A stretch of 64,000 nt of DNA from positions 20,358,690-20,422,689 of the forward strand of contig CM039465.1 in NCBI GenBank assembly GCA_022414725.1, written 5' to 3'. The DNA is from Microglena sp. YARC (Eukaryota > Chlorophyta > Chlorophyceae > Chlamydomonadales > Chlamydomonadaceae). Positions 31,415 through 42,934 of this stretch are shown piece by piece. The first letter of the stretch is position 1; the number at the start of each line of letters is the position of its first letter. The position numbers were made by a program, and so were the translations under genes. The notes beneath the pieces were generated by a model. It was not told the origin of the DNA. It saw nothing but the letters and a program-made list of their open reading frames with translations, and ran no database searches.

Positions 31415-33850
31415 TTATTCTGAAGACCCCATTTTGCAAGACCCAAGAATCTGTTTCAGAGAGTCTGCAGTCTTGCCCTCCACCTGCAACTCATAATGAA
31501 TCTCCTACAGACACAGAGAGGACAAGAGCAGAGGTAGAGGTAGATTAGAGCAATTCAGGGGATGATTTGGGGATTGGGTTTTCGAAAAATGTTGGACTTT
31601 GGACTTCACGTCTCAAGTTTGGCCTGAAATATGAAACATCTGGGAGAATTCTGGCAGGGATTTGTTTTTCAAATTTTAAAGTGGGTTTTTTCTAGCTTAA
31701 TGGTTTGAAGCCTCCTCCAGGGATAGCGTGTTTATAACTGTTTATAGCTGTTTAGAGTTTTTATAGCTTTTTAGGGCCATTTAAGGGGAAAACGTTATAT
31801 TTGATGTAGAAGCAATTTGGGCAGAAAACGGGGTCAAAAGTAGCGATCGCTATCTATAGCGAAGGGTAACGACACCCAGGAGGGAAAGAGCAAAGCCAAC
31901 ACCGTTACAAGGGACCGTTGGGTAACGTTCTCTTCTATCTATAGCGAAAAAAACAATCCCTTAATTCTGGGAGATTTGGCTTGGGAACAAGTCCAAAGTC
32001 TGACCTCTGATCCCAATTCATCCCCTGAAATTCTATAAGAACATCAGCAGCAGCAACAAATCCCATGCGGGATCCATAACCCAGGCTTTCTATGCTCTGG
32101 TTCGGTTTGACTACTGTGTCTATCAGCCTTCGGGCTTAAGGTTGGGCAGACATATGAACGTATACTCATACGTTTATAAGCTCATGCGTATATATATACG
32201 CCGCATATTTTTTCTCGGAACGTATGAGTATACGTCGTTTAGAACCGTATGTGTTGAACTTCGAAACGTACATCACGCATCCTGGCTCTTGACTTTCTTG
32301 GTTTTCATTCAATTTATCGATTAGATAGCTCATCGGAAAGCTGTTGACCACCTCACAATATGCAATCAAATTAACCTTTCACATATACCATTTTGTTTAA
32401 ATGTGGCCTAAGGTTTGATTTAGATAGCCAGGATGGCACACATATCAGAGCGCCATCTAGCCTTCCATTCCACAAGTTGTGATCCTACGTAGGCTTGGTG
32501 GTGCAAGCCTACTGCAATGTGAACAATATTGCAGTAAATTTATATACTTATATACTTATATTATAATATTATTGGCATTGAATGTCTCCCTTAGATTGGC
32601 ACCTCGCTTCTTCTTCGATGCACTTTCTGGTCGTGATTTTTTTCTTCTGAGAGTTGGACAAACTTAAACATGCCAGATTGTTTTTCTGAGAGTTCATATG
32701 TGATGCCAATGAAATTAGCAACGCGGCAATACCTTTAAACCCATGTTAAATTATTGTCTCCAGGAGTGCAAAAAAAGGATATACCTTATAATACGTTTAT
32801 ATGCATGCTTATACATTCATAAGTTTATTCGGCTTATAAAAATAAAATATACGTTGGCTTCCCAACCCTATTCAGGCTGCTCACCGTCTGCGGGCAGAAT
32901 AAATATGGATAGTATAAATAATTTAACATCGAACTCCTGAGTACAGATACAATCAATGTAATCAAACAGTTTAAATGCTTCAGGGCCATTTGCACATCAT
33001 ATATTATATTATGTGCACATCAGATATTCATCACGCAAAATATCAAAATATTACAACTGGAACACATCAGATATGCATCACACAAAATATCAAAATATTA
33101 CAACTGGAACACATCAGATATTCATCACACAAAATATCAAAATATTACAACTGGAACACATCAGATATGCATCACACAAAATATCAAAATATTACAACTG
33201 GAACACATCAGATATGCATCACACAAAATATTACAACTGGAACACATCAGATATGCATCACACAAAGTATTGAATATTACAACTGGAACAGAAGGTGCCC
33301 AGGACTCCAAATGTTTACTCACCCCGATCATTTTTTCTGAGAATGGGACTTTAATGGCATGATTTATGGCGATGTGCAGAGCCATTTTCAGGTCATTCTG
33401 AGCACCTCCTTTGGGTGGGGGAGGGGGAGGGTCAGCCCACCTCAGGTTTTGCTGTCTTTTTACTCAGACCTTCAAATGACATTCTGAGACCACAATCGAG
33501 ATTGTGTTGACAAGGGCAGTTCATTGGTACCACTAAAGATCCGGGTGGGTGTATGGATAAATAATGTGGGTGGGTATGGGTGTGTGAATGGGTGGTATGT
33601 GTGGGTCAATGGGTGGGTTAATGGGTGAAAATGGGGGGTATGGATGGGTATGGATGGGTGGGTATGGGTGGGTGAATGGGTGGGTAATTTGGTTTGGTGG
33701 GTGTGTGAATGGGTGTGTGAATGGACGAGTATTTTGACTATCACACAATCCCTCTTTGGGAATTTTGTGGATGACATTGTGTGCGCCATACTGGAAATAC
33801 CCAGAATCCTTATCTAATTTTGAAGTTGTGCCTGTTATTTATAAATGAGG

Positions 33851-33904
<54 letters not shown>

Positions 33905-35727
33905 CAGCCCTCCTCAGGTTTTTTTAGGGATTACAGGTCTAATCATTTATTTTACTCCTGACTGGAAATCGTATAATTTGCAAGATTCCGTCCATATTAA
34001 TATAATCAGCCCCTCGTGATAATACTTATTTTGTGCGTGTTTCTGCTCTTTGAAAGTTACCCCACAACAGAAATCAACATCACTACCAGGCCAAGCCATT
34101 GCATGCAACTTACGCTGAATATAGGGACTCGTTTCACTTCTGCAAACCCCAAGCGATTCTGAAATAGCTTTATAGACGGCTCATTGTCGTCCAAGATCTT
34201 CGCTCTGAAGCACTTCACGCCTAGCTCAGCTGCAGCGTATGCCATAAACATTTGCAGGGTTTCAACAGCAATCCCTTTCCTCCGACTCTGGGGCTCGGCG
34301 ATCATGATCTCTATCTCAGCTGTTCCCCTATCCTCGGGCTCGTTGAAGAAGATATTCACATCTCCTGTGTGTGGTAATTGAATTTGAATTCAAAATGTTA
34401 CACGTTTCTTCAGGCAACCCTGGGCAGCTCACCATCTTCCAATCCCAAGTCCCCCTGTGCGATGCCCACGGAAACCAGGGAGCACATTAATCGGATAAGA
34501 CAGTTTCAAGACTTGTCCAGGTCAGGTGTGGTAATTGCTTGTTTGAATATATGACCTATCAGCCTTTGGGTACTCACCATCTGCTGGCGCAGTGAACATG
34601 GTTTGTACCATCACTACGACACTCAATTCTTCAAGGACAGAGTGAATGTGACATGGGATGGAGGGGGGCAACCCGAAACGAGGGCACCCAGGCAGTTCCT
34701 GTTTCCAAGAAGAGGAGGGGCGCCATGAGAGAACAGGAGGAGGCAACAATGAGTGGCCCTCATATTAGGGATGCTGCTACAAGGCATCTACAGCACAGGT
34801 TAGCGGCGGGTAGGCAAAAAGGGATCTCAACCCAGTAGAGAATTGAAGGAGCCGAAAAATTGGAAATCAAGAGGAATCCAGAGAACATGCAGTTGAACAG
34901 AAAGCTGTTGGAAGGTGTCGAGACACAGATGCTGTTGTGGGAAGCTGACCTGTCCACGCGATGACGCACTGCTTGTGAACCCAACCACTTCCATTGCACA
35001 CCACCTACGTGCCAAACACTTCCACAATTATTTTCTCCTTATCCAGGAAATTGTCCTCCACTTCACACCACATGCCAGATCAAGCCTGCATTGTGCATCT
35101 TTCATTGCAACGCCATCGCTGTTTCTGAGTGATAGACGAGCCTGACTCCTCCCACCTGCCCCCACCGTACGTCCAGTTTGCCGTGCACACACTGTGGACT
35201 CCAATGCTACCAACGCCATCATCACAACGACATCATCGACAACAATTCCCCAAAGCATCTGCCTTACCCAATCCACGCAAACAACATGAGATATGATAAC
35301 ATGTTTTGTCGGACTTCAGGCCCTTCACTGTCCGCTGGCGGAGAAAACATGGTAGTGTGGGCACTACTTCACCACACACTTGAGTACAGAGTGCAATCAC
35401 ATGGGTTTGGGAAGTATGTAGACAGACAACATGAGACAGAGAAGCAAATGCAGTTATGTTTATCACACCTGCCATCGCTCCCTTGTTGCCAGGGTCTTCT
35501 GAGGCATTTGCTGTCTTGTCGTACACAATGAAAGTGCATTTATCCTCATCCTCTGCCCAGCTCTTCTGCATTGCATATTCCTCCTCGAGGGACAGCGGCT
35601 CAGAGGCTGTTAGCTTCTGAATCTCTGGATCAGCCATCCATTCGTGATATTTAGGAACGTGCGCCTCCCGATAGGGTACCAGATATGCGATGCTACCCTC
35701 GACAGCCAAATTGTAATTAGCCTTCAT
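31415..35727 (-). CDS. NAT9: N-acetyltransferase 9-like GNAT protein (3 exons, 199 aa)
   Basis: NAT9 is a GNAT-fold acetyltransferase that uses acetyl-CoA; animal members are linked to microtubule stability, and the substrate here is unknown. Exons are 35727-35469, 34364-34114 and 31504-31415. Junctions are GT-AG with matching phases (1, then 0), totalling 600 nt including the stop, close to the roughly 207 aa of the human protein. Family signatures in order are VPYREAHVPKYHEWM, LTASEPLSLEEEYAMQKSW, EDEDKCTFIVYD, GDVNIFFNEPED, EIEIMIAEP, then the acetyl-CoA loop RRKGIA (Arg114 to Ala119, RxxGxA) and NEPSIKLFQNRLGF. Exon 3 supplies the end of the fold (EIHYELQVEG). Intron 2 is 2.6 kb and repeat-filled. 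I see no frame error. Confidence 0.95.
31662..31875 (+). repeat. dispersed repeat family T, copy 3
   Basis: gtgggttttttctagcttaa through tagcgatcgctatctatagc matches the copies at 11795 and 14085. It lies in NAT9 intron 2. Confidence 0.65.
33015..33290. repeat. ~47-bp tandem repeat (about 6 copies)
   Basis: Units of cagatatgcatcacacaaaa, tatcaaaatattacaactgg and aacacat are nearly identical; one copy lacks 12 bp. The array is in NAT9 intron 2 and has no associated cas genes or unique spacers, so it is not CRISPR. Confidence 0.92.
33540..33735. repeat. GGGTGGGTAT/GGGTGAATG minisatellite
   Basis: gggtgggtatgggtgggtga-type units fill about 195 bp of NAT9 intron 2. The open frames are low complexity. 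Confidence 0.85.
33854..33903 (+). repeat. uninterrupted poly-G tract of 50
   Basis: Fifty consecutive G residues, the longest homopolymer in the window, follow a short AGGGGA lead in NAT9 intron 2. True length may differ, because such tracts are hard to sequence. Confidence 0.85.
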
Positions 35728-35849
35728 TTTGACAATTCGTATTGCTCCGATACGGAGAGAATCGGCAATTGTACACTTTGGTCGCCGCTTTACGCGATGA
35801 AAAGTAGGAATGACGGAAGTATAACCCGGGGTAGCGGAAGAAGCCTGAG

Positions 35850-35970
35850 AGCAAAAATGAATTTGGGCGGAGCCCCCCCTTCTGGGGGGCGGGAGCCCCC
35901 AGGGCCTCCCTGTTGTCTGTATCAGAGATCTCTGGTCACTATGTTAATTTGTGCGACCGGCGCCGACGAC
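35850..35970 (-). repeat. dispersed repeat family Q, copy 5 (partial, antisense)
   Basis: On the minus strand it reads ggtcgcacaaattaacatag, then gggggctcccgccccccaga and agggggggctccgccc, matching the 3' half of family Q. It lies about 125 bp upstream of the NAT9 start. Confidence 0.65.
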
Positions 35971-36013
35971 CACCAACAGGTTAAAAATATAAATGTACCG
36001 CCCACCATGATTA

Positions 36014-36105
36014 TGTCAGCTTCAAGGTACACTAGCATGCTTTAGTTTGGGCTGAATAGCCAGTCAGGGGAGCTGCCTAGAAGCTGCTGCCTGTAGCCTG
36101 AAAGA
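36014..36105 (+). mobile_element. MITE-like family P, copy 4 (right half)
   Basis: gctttagtttgggctgaata through ggggagctgcctagaagctg matches the right half of the elements at 17856 and 23757. The left half is missing. Confidence 0.5.
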
Positions 36106-36319
36106 AAAGCGATGTCTATAATAATTGTATGGGTCTATCATTGTATGGGCCCATAAATTGCTCTGCTTTGAATACACAACAAGAAGCTATTGTTAAAAAA
36201 ATAAAACGCCTGGAGGGGCGTGGTGTTAATACCCTCCCAGACGCCGCAGCTGGGGAAAGTCAGCATGGCAGACACAGTAAGTGTCACCCTCCAGGCGTGA
36301 GGGACTCCTTCATGCGACG

Positions 36320-37185
36320 TTAGGCAAGAATGCTGGTACAGGAGGCGATAGATTCTCTGAGCAGCCTAGAGATGAGTTTGTCTACGTGTTCGCGACTGAT
36401 CCCTAAGGTGGAGAGATTGGTAATAGTTGTGATTGGTATGGTACCAGTGGTACCTATGGCGAAGACTAGGTAGTGGACAAGGAATACTTGTTGGAGGATA
36501 CCGTGGAGCTCCTTATGCTGAACGCTCTTTTCCTGTATTTTGATGTGGTGGTTAGTGTCTGAGCAGTAGCCCAGTTCAACTAGGTGGGCTTTTCTTGGTT
36601 TGGATTCGTCGTCAATGAAGAGGAGATCAGGCCTGGATTTATCCCATGTGGCTTGGGGAAGATCAGGGGGTTTGAGGGTGGTTGGGGGGTTCGTGGGAAT
36701 GTCGGATGTCGCTCCACAAGTGTCTGCATCCATGTACATGGGGAGAGCCCCCAGAGCTCCTTTGGCTACTGCCTTTTGGATGAGTTGGACCGCCTTATAA
36801 TGTCTGTTACTACACATCCCTTTGAAGACAGGGTGGCGGCACCCAGCAAGAATATGGCCAGCTCCGTCCTGTGCTTTGCGACAAAGAGGGCAGTTATCAT
36901 CTGAGGGGGGGCTGGCGCTGGTACCATAGGGGCGTTTGTATCTGCACGCCAGTTTCCTAGTCCATAAGCGTCCCCACCTAGCCTTGTGGATTTGTATTTT
37001 TTGCCGCCATTTGATGTCGGTGGATTGCCAGAAACGATTACTAGCCTGAGGGAGGAGGAAGGGATTGGCTTGCTCCCACCTGGAGGAGTAAATGCCCGTG
37101 GTGTTGGCATGCCCGGTATGCAGGGGGGTGGGGAGGTTAGCCTTGATACCCTTGGTGAGATTATTGGCCGGGTGCCGGGGGCAGC
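36320..37185 (-). pseudogene. LINE C-terminal zinc finger and tail
   Basis: After the insertion the LINE resumes with KARWGRLWTRKLACRYKRPY, CPLCRKAQDGAGHILAGCRH and FKGMCSNRHYKAVQLI, a CX2C...H...C finger. It then runs into KSRPDLLFIDDE and KAHLVELGYCSD, ending at a stop at 36320. The finger and tail are probably used for RNA or DNA binding during target-primed reverse transcription, by analogy with other LINE C-termini. Confidence 0.75.
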
Positions 37186-37189
37186 GTTT

Positions 37190-38595
37190 TTCCTAAGCAC
37201 GATTAATCGTGCAGGCACGATTATTAATGTTTCTCGCGAAATGGTCCATCGTTTTCTCAGGTCTGGGTAATGTTTTCGGGCTCACGAAACTTTGACCTGG
37301 GCATCGTTCATGCACGATTATTAATGTTTCCGATCGACCCAAACGCTGGCTGCAGCATCGTGCAGAACGATTATTAATGTTTAGCATCAGCCATACTGTT
37401 GGCTCAGGCATCGCGCATCCCAAATTTCCTATCACATGGGAGCATGCACTGGCCAGAAAACTGGGTGACACGCTGGACAGATCCAGCCAGCTCATCCGGG
37501 GGGAGGCGAAAGGGGCAGGGGGGAGTTGAGGCCACGTACCCCATGAAATAACCTCGTCAGAGGGCTTCGTGAAACCTCGAGCTCGCTTGCCGTTACGCCC
37601 AAACTCGCCACTTTCTTCACTGCCAGCTCTTGCTGAAACACCTAACCTTGCAGCTTCCCCGTCACAGCACTCGCTTCACCTCCTCCTGCGCTGGTCTCCT
37701 CCTCCTCGCTCGCTGACTGCATTTCCATCGCGTGCTCCCCAGCACCATGCTCCTCGCTAAATCTTTCAATCTACACAAGCAAGGACCAGAACTGGGAGCT
37801 TCAGATCAGCGACAGGCACATGTTTAAGACCAGTATTGGCCAAACCTCAGTCGCTTATGAGTGCTCACTCTGAAGCTATTCCTCCACAACTATTACAACT
37901 GCTGCTGTTGAATTGAATGCTTGACGCCTTTTTCACTCGCAACAGGAACAATGCTCTGACTGGGCGTGGGCGCGCTTATGGCAGCTATTGTTTTGCACTG
38001 GGCGGGAATGCGTGCCCTTCTACTCGCTTCCGGCATCAATGTTAACAATTTCGCGATGTATGCAGATTTCCCTGGAGCTCTGACTGACAGCTGACCCCTG
38101 CCTTTCCCCCTACTCTTTGATTACAGCGCTGGCATAGCTGATAGCTAATGGGTACCGCATTTATTCCTGCACACATCTGTCTGCTTTGTAGGAACCGAGC
38201 GAGTATTGGGTTAATGAGTCGGTGGGGTGGGAAGGGTTCACTCGCGAGATGCTGCGCGCCTGTGCCCAATATGCTAACTGGATGCTATTTCCCCTTGCCC
38301 TCTCACTTCGGGCAATCTTGTAGGGCATCGCAATTATAGACAACTCAACTACAAGCCCAGAAGCCATCGTGTTTAATACCCCACGCCCGCGGGCGCGCCC
38401 GGGGCCGACCTCCAGGGGACCCGCCAGGACCCCCTACCCCCCCTACCATTTATATCGTATTTCTTCCAGCAAAACTGTAATCGTGCAGAATCGTCCAAAA
38501 CGATTATTAATGTTTTCATGTTTCCAAAGTGCAGACCCAGGAATCGGACCCAAACGATTATTAATGTTTCGTCCAAAAACCTTAGGAAAATCACT
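37190..38595. mobile_element. 1.4-kb insertion in the LINE with 10-bp inverted ends
   Basis: LINE coding stops at 38600 and resumes at 37185. The inserted segment begins TTTTTCCTAAG and ends CTTAGGAAAA, an inverted pair. The 16-mer ACGATTATTAATGTTT occurs at about 37217, 37314 and 37367 near one end and at 38500 and 38554 near the other, all in the same orientation. No transposase is seen and no target duplication is obvious. A non-autonomous DNA transposon is the best guess. Confidence 0.5.
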
Positions 38596-38699
38596 GGCCG
38601 GGGGGGCTGGTCCCCATTGATAGATTTGGGGGGCTGGACAGACGGCCAATGCATGTTGAGGTGCGCATGTTCCCCACTTTTCACTGGTCCAATTACATT

Positions 38700-39200
38700 G
38701 TATCCTGTCGTCGCTTCTTTCGCAAGCGTGTCTGCCTCGTCATAACCTACGATTCCTGAGTGAGATCGGATCTTAAGCAGGCGTGTGGTAGCAGCAGCGT
38801 TGTGTCTGTTGATAATGTGGATGGCGATGTCCTGCAGGAGGTTGCGGTGTTTGTTTTCCCGGGTCCTGCTGGGATGGTAAATGTGCAGGTTAATAAGCTG
38901 CAAGGAGCATAAGCTGTCGGAGTAAATTGTGAGTTCTTCATCTATTTCGGAGTGTATGAGTGCTTATTGGATTGCCACGAGTTCGGCGCGATTGAAGTCG
39001 GCAGTGATGCCCTGTCCGCCAGGGTCTATGCGGAGGCAACGTGCAGCGGCCCTGGGGGAGTATACGCCTGCCCCCAGGAACGCCGTCTGTAGGACGCCGT
39101 CTTTGTCTATGATGGCACTTAAATCTGTGTATAGAGCGAGGCCTGGTGCTTGTAGGATAGCATGTGTGCATGGGAGCACGGGGGGTGTTATGGGTGTGGG
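38700..39200 (-). pseudogene. LINE RNase H domain
   Basis: Two frames together give an RNase H fold: ALYTDLSAIIDKDGVLQTAF with the first catalytic Asp, NRAELVAIQ with the Glu, SDSLCSLQLINLHIY with the second Asp, and LLKIRSHSGIVGYDEADTLA with the His/Asp end. The canonical YTDGS reads YTDLS. A frameshift near 38960 separates the halves. Confidence 0.8.
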
Positions 39201-39339
39201 GTCTATCTGCATGAGGGTTGGTTGTCGTGCCCAGGTCTTAAGGGAGCTAAGTGCCTTGGGTAGGTGGGTGGTAGGAAGGCCCAGTTGGGAGGGGGGGGGA
39301 CCTGGTCGGGGGATGGAAGTGGCCCCCATGTCCCTCATG

Positions 39340-40020
39340 GTTTGGGCCCATGTGGTGGGTGGGTTGTGGAGGTACTTGGCATGGCCAGCTGGGTTTGAGA
39401 TGGCAATGAGGTTGTAGGTTCCTCTGTGTCTCTTGGCAGGGTTGAGTTTGCCCCCTGTCCAGATGAGGGAGGGGCGGGGTGAGGGGTTTGGCCTTGGGAG
39501 GCAGAGTGGCTAGTTCCATAGCCCATGGGTGATTTAGGAGGGCGTTATGGGCATATGTGGGTTTGTGTGGGACCAAGAGGATGGTGCACACGGGAATATC
39601 AAGGGTGTGAGCATGTATGGCACTGCCAAGTGCCCATCGAACAGCCTTGTGGGCCTCTTCAGGGTTCTGGCTGGTGAGGTGTGTGTTTCCCCCGTACCAA
39701 GGCTGGGTATAGCAGTGGGGTCCTAAGCCAAACAGTTGGCCAATGGGGGTGGGGGTGTTGCCCATGGGTAGGTGGGGACTCATTAGGAGGGGTGATGTGT
39801 CTAGGTCCGTTGTCATCCCCAGGGTTGACATAGCTTTGGGTATGGCAGGGGAGACATTGGAGATGGTAGTGTCTTTGTGCTGTGATAGGGGGGTGGCTAC
39901 GTCTCCAGCAAAGGTTCCTGTGCTGTGGAGGGTCCAGAGGTGGGGAGAGTGTACCTTGGTGGTATGGTATCTGTGGTGGACAGAGGAGGTGGAGTTGGGA
40001 GAGGGGTATATATATGACCG
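39340..40020 (-). pseudogene. extra domain between RT and RNase H of the LINE
   Basis: This region reads PWYGGNTHLTSQNPEEAHKA, VRWALGSAIHAHTLDIPVCT, ILLVPHKPTYAHNALLNHPW, then in other frames TGGKLNPAKRHRGTYN and LIAISNPAGHAKYL. From memory it resembles a domain found in some algal LINE-like polyproteins with an NPEF/NPPF-like motif, possibly related to PCIF1-type adenine methyltransferases. That link is unverified; the motif here is NPEE. Confidence 0.4.
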
Positions 40021-41759
40021 ACACATTGGCCTGTTGGTGAGTAGATGTAGCTAGGTGGTGTCTCCGTTGTTGAGTTGGGGGGGAGGTGGTGGTACGTGTC
40101 ATTCAGGGTACCAGCCTGTATGTGGTATTTGCCTGGGGGGTGGATATCCCAGTCTGGTTGGTGGTCTGCCGTGTTAAGGATGAGGTTTTGCCTGAGTTCG
40201 CTGTACCATTGGGCATCAAACTCTCCTCCCTCCGCCCACTATCCTTGTTGTTGGAGGTTAGTGAGGTGGTGGTCTTGTCTGGGTGGATTGGAAGGGGGTG
40301 GGGGGGGGGGGGGGGGAGGGTAGTTTCAGTGTTGTAGGCCTGGAGGAGTTCCTGAAATCTGGTGGGACCAACCAGCAGGGTGATTTGTTCCTCTGTGAGA
40401 TGGACGGGGGACCAAGTGACCACAATGGAGGTGGCAGAGGAGTAGGTGTGGAAGTGCACGGGGAGGCCAGCAGATGTGTAACAAGGGAGATGGTGGCAGA
40501 GAATGGTGCATGGGGCTTTCTGGACCCTCCAATATCTGTGATGGGGGGGTTCTCGTGGTTCGTTAGCCTTCATCTTTTGGGCTCTAAAGCCAAGGAGGTG
40601 GGTCAGGCTGTGTTGGTTGCCATATAGGAGGTGGAGGAGCTTGGCTGGGGTTGGGGGAGCAAGAAGGTCTGGGGTAGAGACAGCATGTGCCAGGTCATCG
40701 GGGATCTGTTCTTACGGATGGTGTGGTGTTTGTAGTAGGAGGCGTCAGTACATTTGTGGGTGTCATTTCTGATGAATCGCATTCTGGCAGTCCAAGCAAT
40801 CTTGGGGTCAGTGCTCCAGGCTTGAGCATACTTGGTGGGGTGAAGATAGGACTCTCTGGCCCACCACATGTGTGCATTGGAGGCAGGGACCTCCACTATA
40901 TTATGCGTGGGGGGCTGTGTTGTGGTTGGGGTAAGGATGCCGGCATTGGGGGTCAAGGGTCGGGGCAGTACGGGGGCGGTGTCTCAGTTGTTAAGGTGGT
41001 GGCTGATAGTATATGTGGAGAACTTGGGGGTAATGTGCCGTTGGGGGATGCGTAGGTGGATGGGGAGGGTCCTGGATGCCAAGGGCAGGGGGCTGTGACA
41101 GGAGTAGGGTTGAGGTGGGCTTCCAGGTGGGGGTGGAGAGCACAGGTGTAGGCTGAGTTTGTTGAGGGCAACTTTATGCCTAGTGGAGACTCTTGTGCCA
41201 TAGGTGTGCGAGAGGGTATTGGATGGGATGATTGTGGTCCCATCAGGGCTCACAATGTCAGCTAGGGAAGTAATGCCCAAGGGGATGAGGGTTTTGACAA
41301 GATTGGGGGGAATGGTGTGTTGGGGTATGTATGGGAGGGAGTCTTGAAGGGGGTTGGGTAGGGTGTCATCCTCCATATGGATTTGGATGGAGGCTCTTTT
41401 GAGGATGTGCATTTGCCTGGCCAGGGTAAAGTATTGAAGTGTGTGGCTGGGCAGGGTTAGAGGATCCATACCCTGGAGCATAGCAGCTTCTTTGTGGAGG
41501 AGGGCTGTAGTGAGCCTGCCTAGTTTCCCTGTGTCGTTCAGGGACCTAGTGAGGTGGGCTGCTGTAATTTGAGCAAAGTTCATCATTAGGGAGGGGATGC
41601 CCAATCCTGCCTGTCCCAAGGGGAGGCAGACACTAGCAGTTGGGAAGGAGAGGTGTAGGTCACAGCACTTTTTAGCCAGGGTCCATATGGCCTTGTCTAA
41701 GATGCCTATATCCGAGTAGCTGTAGGGTGCTACAGTCATAGGGTAGGTGATGGCAGGTT

Positions 41760-42934
41760 TAATACAGGTGTTGATGAGTCTGAAACATTGGAGAGCAGAT
41801 TGGTGGCACCTTTCGGTTTGGCAGTGGTGAGGATTTGGTGTCCTTCACTATGTATGAGGGCCAAGGCTTGTTTCATGAGGGGTCTCCAGTTTAGGGTGAG
41901 GCTAATCGGCACCCCTAGGTACTTGTATGGTTCATTTGGGGGAAGGTATGTTGCCCATGTGTCGTTAATGAGGATGGTGTTGTGGAGAAGTTTGGTTAGG
42001 GCCTTGTAGTTGGTGGGATCCTTGGGTTGGGAGCCATGCAATATGCCAGTGATCATGCATTTACCCCCGATAAGAGGAATCCCAGACCAAGTACTGAATT
42101 GTTGCACTTTAAGGCATTGTACCTTGAGGTTGTCTGCTGTGTTGGTGACCACACTGGTGTCATCAGCATATCCTAGACTACCTGTTTTATCTTGGTCAGT
42201 ATTGGATGTTGAGGTTGTGCCTTGCTTGTATCCTCTGCCCCCGGCTTGTAGCCATCTGAGGAGAGGTTCGATGAAGATGATGAAGAGTAGGGGGGAGAGG
42301 GTGTCACCTTGGATGGTACCTCTTGTGATTTGAATGGATTTGCCTTGGGTGTTGTTGAGGTACATGTGGGTGGTTGCCCCATTGTAAATCCCTTTCACTT
42401 TTTCAATGACATCTACCGAGATTCCAAGGTCATACATAGTTTGTAGCAGCTTGTCATGGTCCACCATATTAAAGGCGGATGAGAAGTCAAAGTAGGCTGC
42501 AAACAGGTATCTTTTTGAGTGGGCCGCATCCTCGATGTCATGTAGGAGGTGGGTGAGCTGCCTATGGGTGCTTCTGTTCTGTCTGAATCCCTCTTGGGAG
42601 TCGCTGAGGACTTGGTATTGGTCCAAGTATTTGGACATCACCGTTGTAACCATGTAAGTCCACAATTTACCCATTGTATTGTTGAGGCCAATAGGTCTGT
42701 TGTGGTTGGCTTGGGTGGGGTCTCCTTTCTTGTGAAGCATGACGGTGTTGGAGGTCTTCCAGGAAATGGGGGTGTAGCCGGTGATCCACATAAGCCCGGA
42801 CATTTTATGTATAGTGTGGTGCGATGCCAAGACCAGAAAAGGCAAGATAGGAGTTCATTGGGGATGCCGTCTGGGCCAGCCTGTTTGCTTTTTGCTATGT
42901 TTTGGATGCATGTTTGGTAATTAGAGAACTCCAT
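41760..42934 (-). pseudogene. LINE reverse transcriptase
   Basis: The domain starts with SKQAGPDGIPNELL, frameshifts near 42850, then runs through ISWKTSNTVMLHKKGDPTQA, NHNRPIGLNN, EGFRQNRSTHRQL, AAYFDFSSAFNMVDHDKL (motif A, Asp), GTIQGDTLSPLLFIIFIEPL and GYADDTSV (motif C, Asp-Asp). All catalytic aspartates are present. At the 3' end the frame changes again near 41745 into a thumb-like region (LPLGQAGLGIPS). Confidence 0.9.

Noticed and set aside
32166..32369. Minus-strand frame MIAYCEVVNSFPMSYLIDKL as a possible last NAT9 exon
   Set aside because: The exon at 31504-31415 fits better in phase, acceptor and sequence (EIHYELQVEG), so this frame is treated as chance.
33015..33290. Regular ~47-bp repeats resembling a CRISPR array
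   Set aside because: No unique spacers between repeats, no cas genes, eukaryotic intron context. The same holds for 13540-14012.
36584..42920. Many plus-strand frames (for example 42549-42920, 38929-39417)
   Set aside because: Antisense to the LINE coding remnants, which have clear RT and RNase H motifs on the minus strand.
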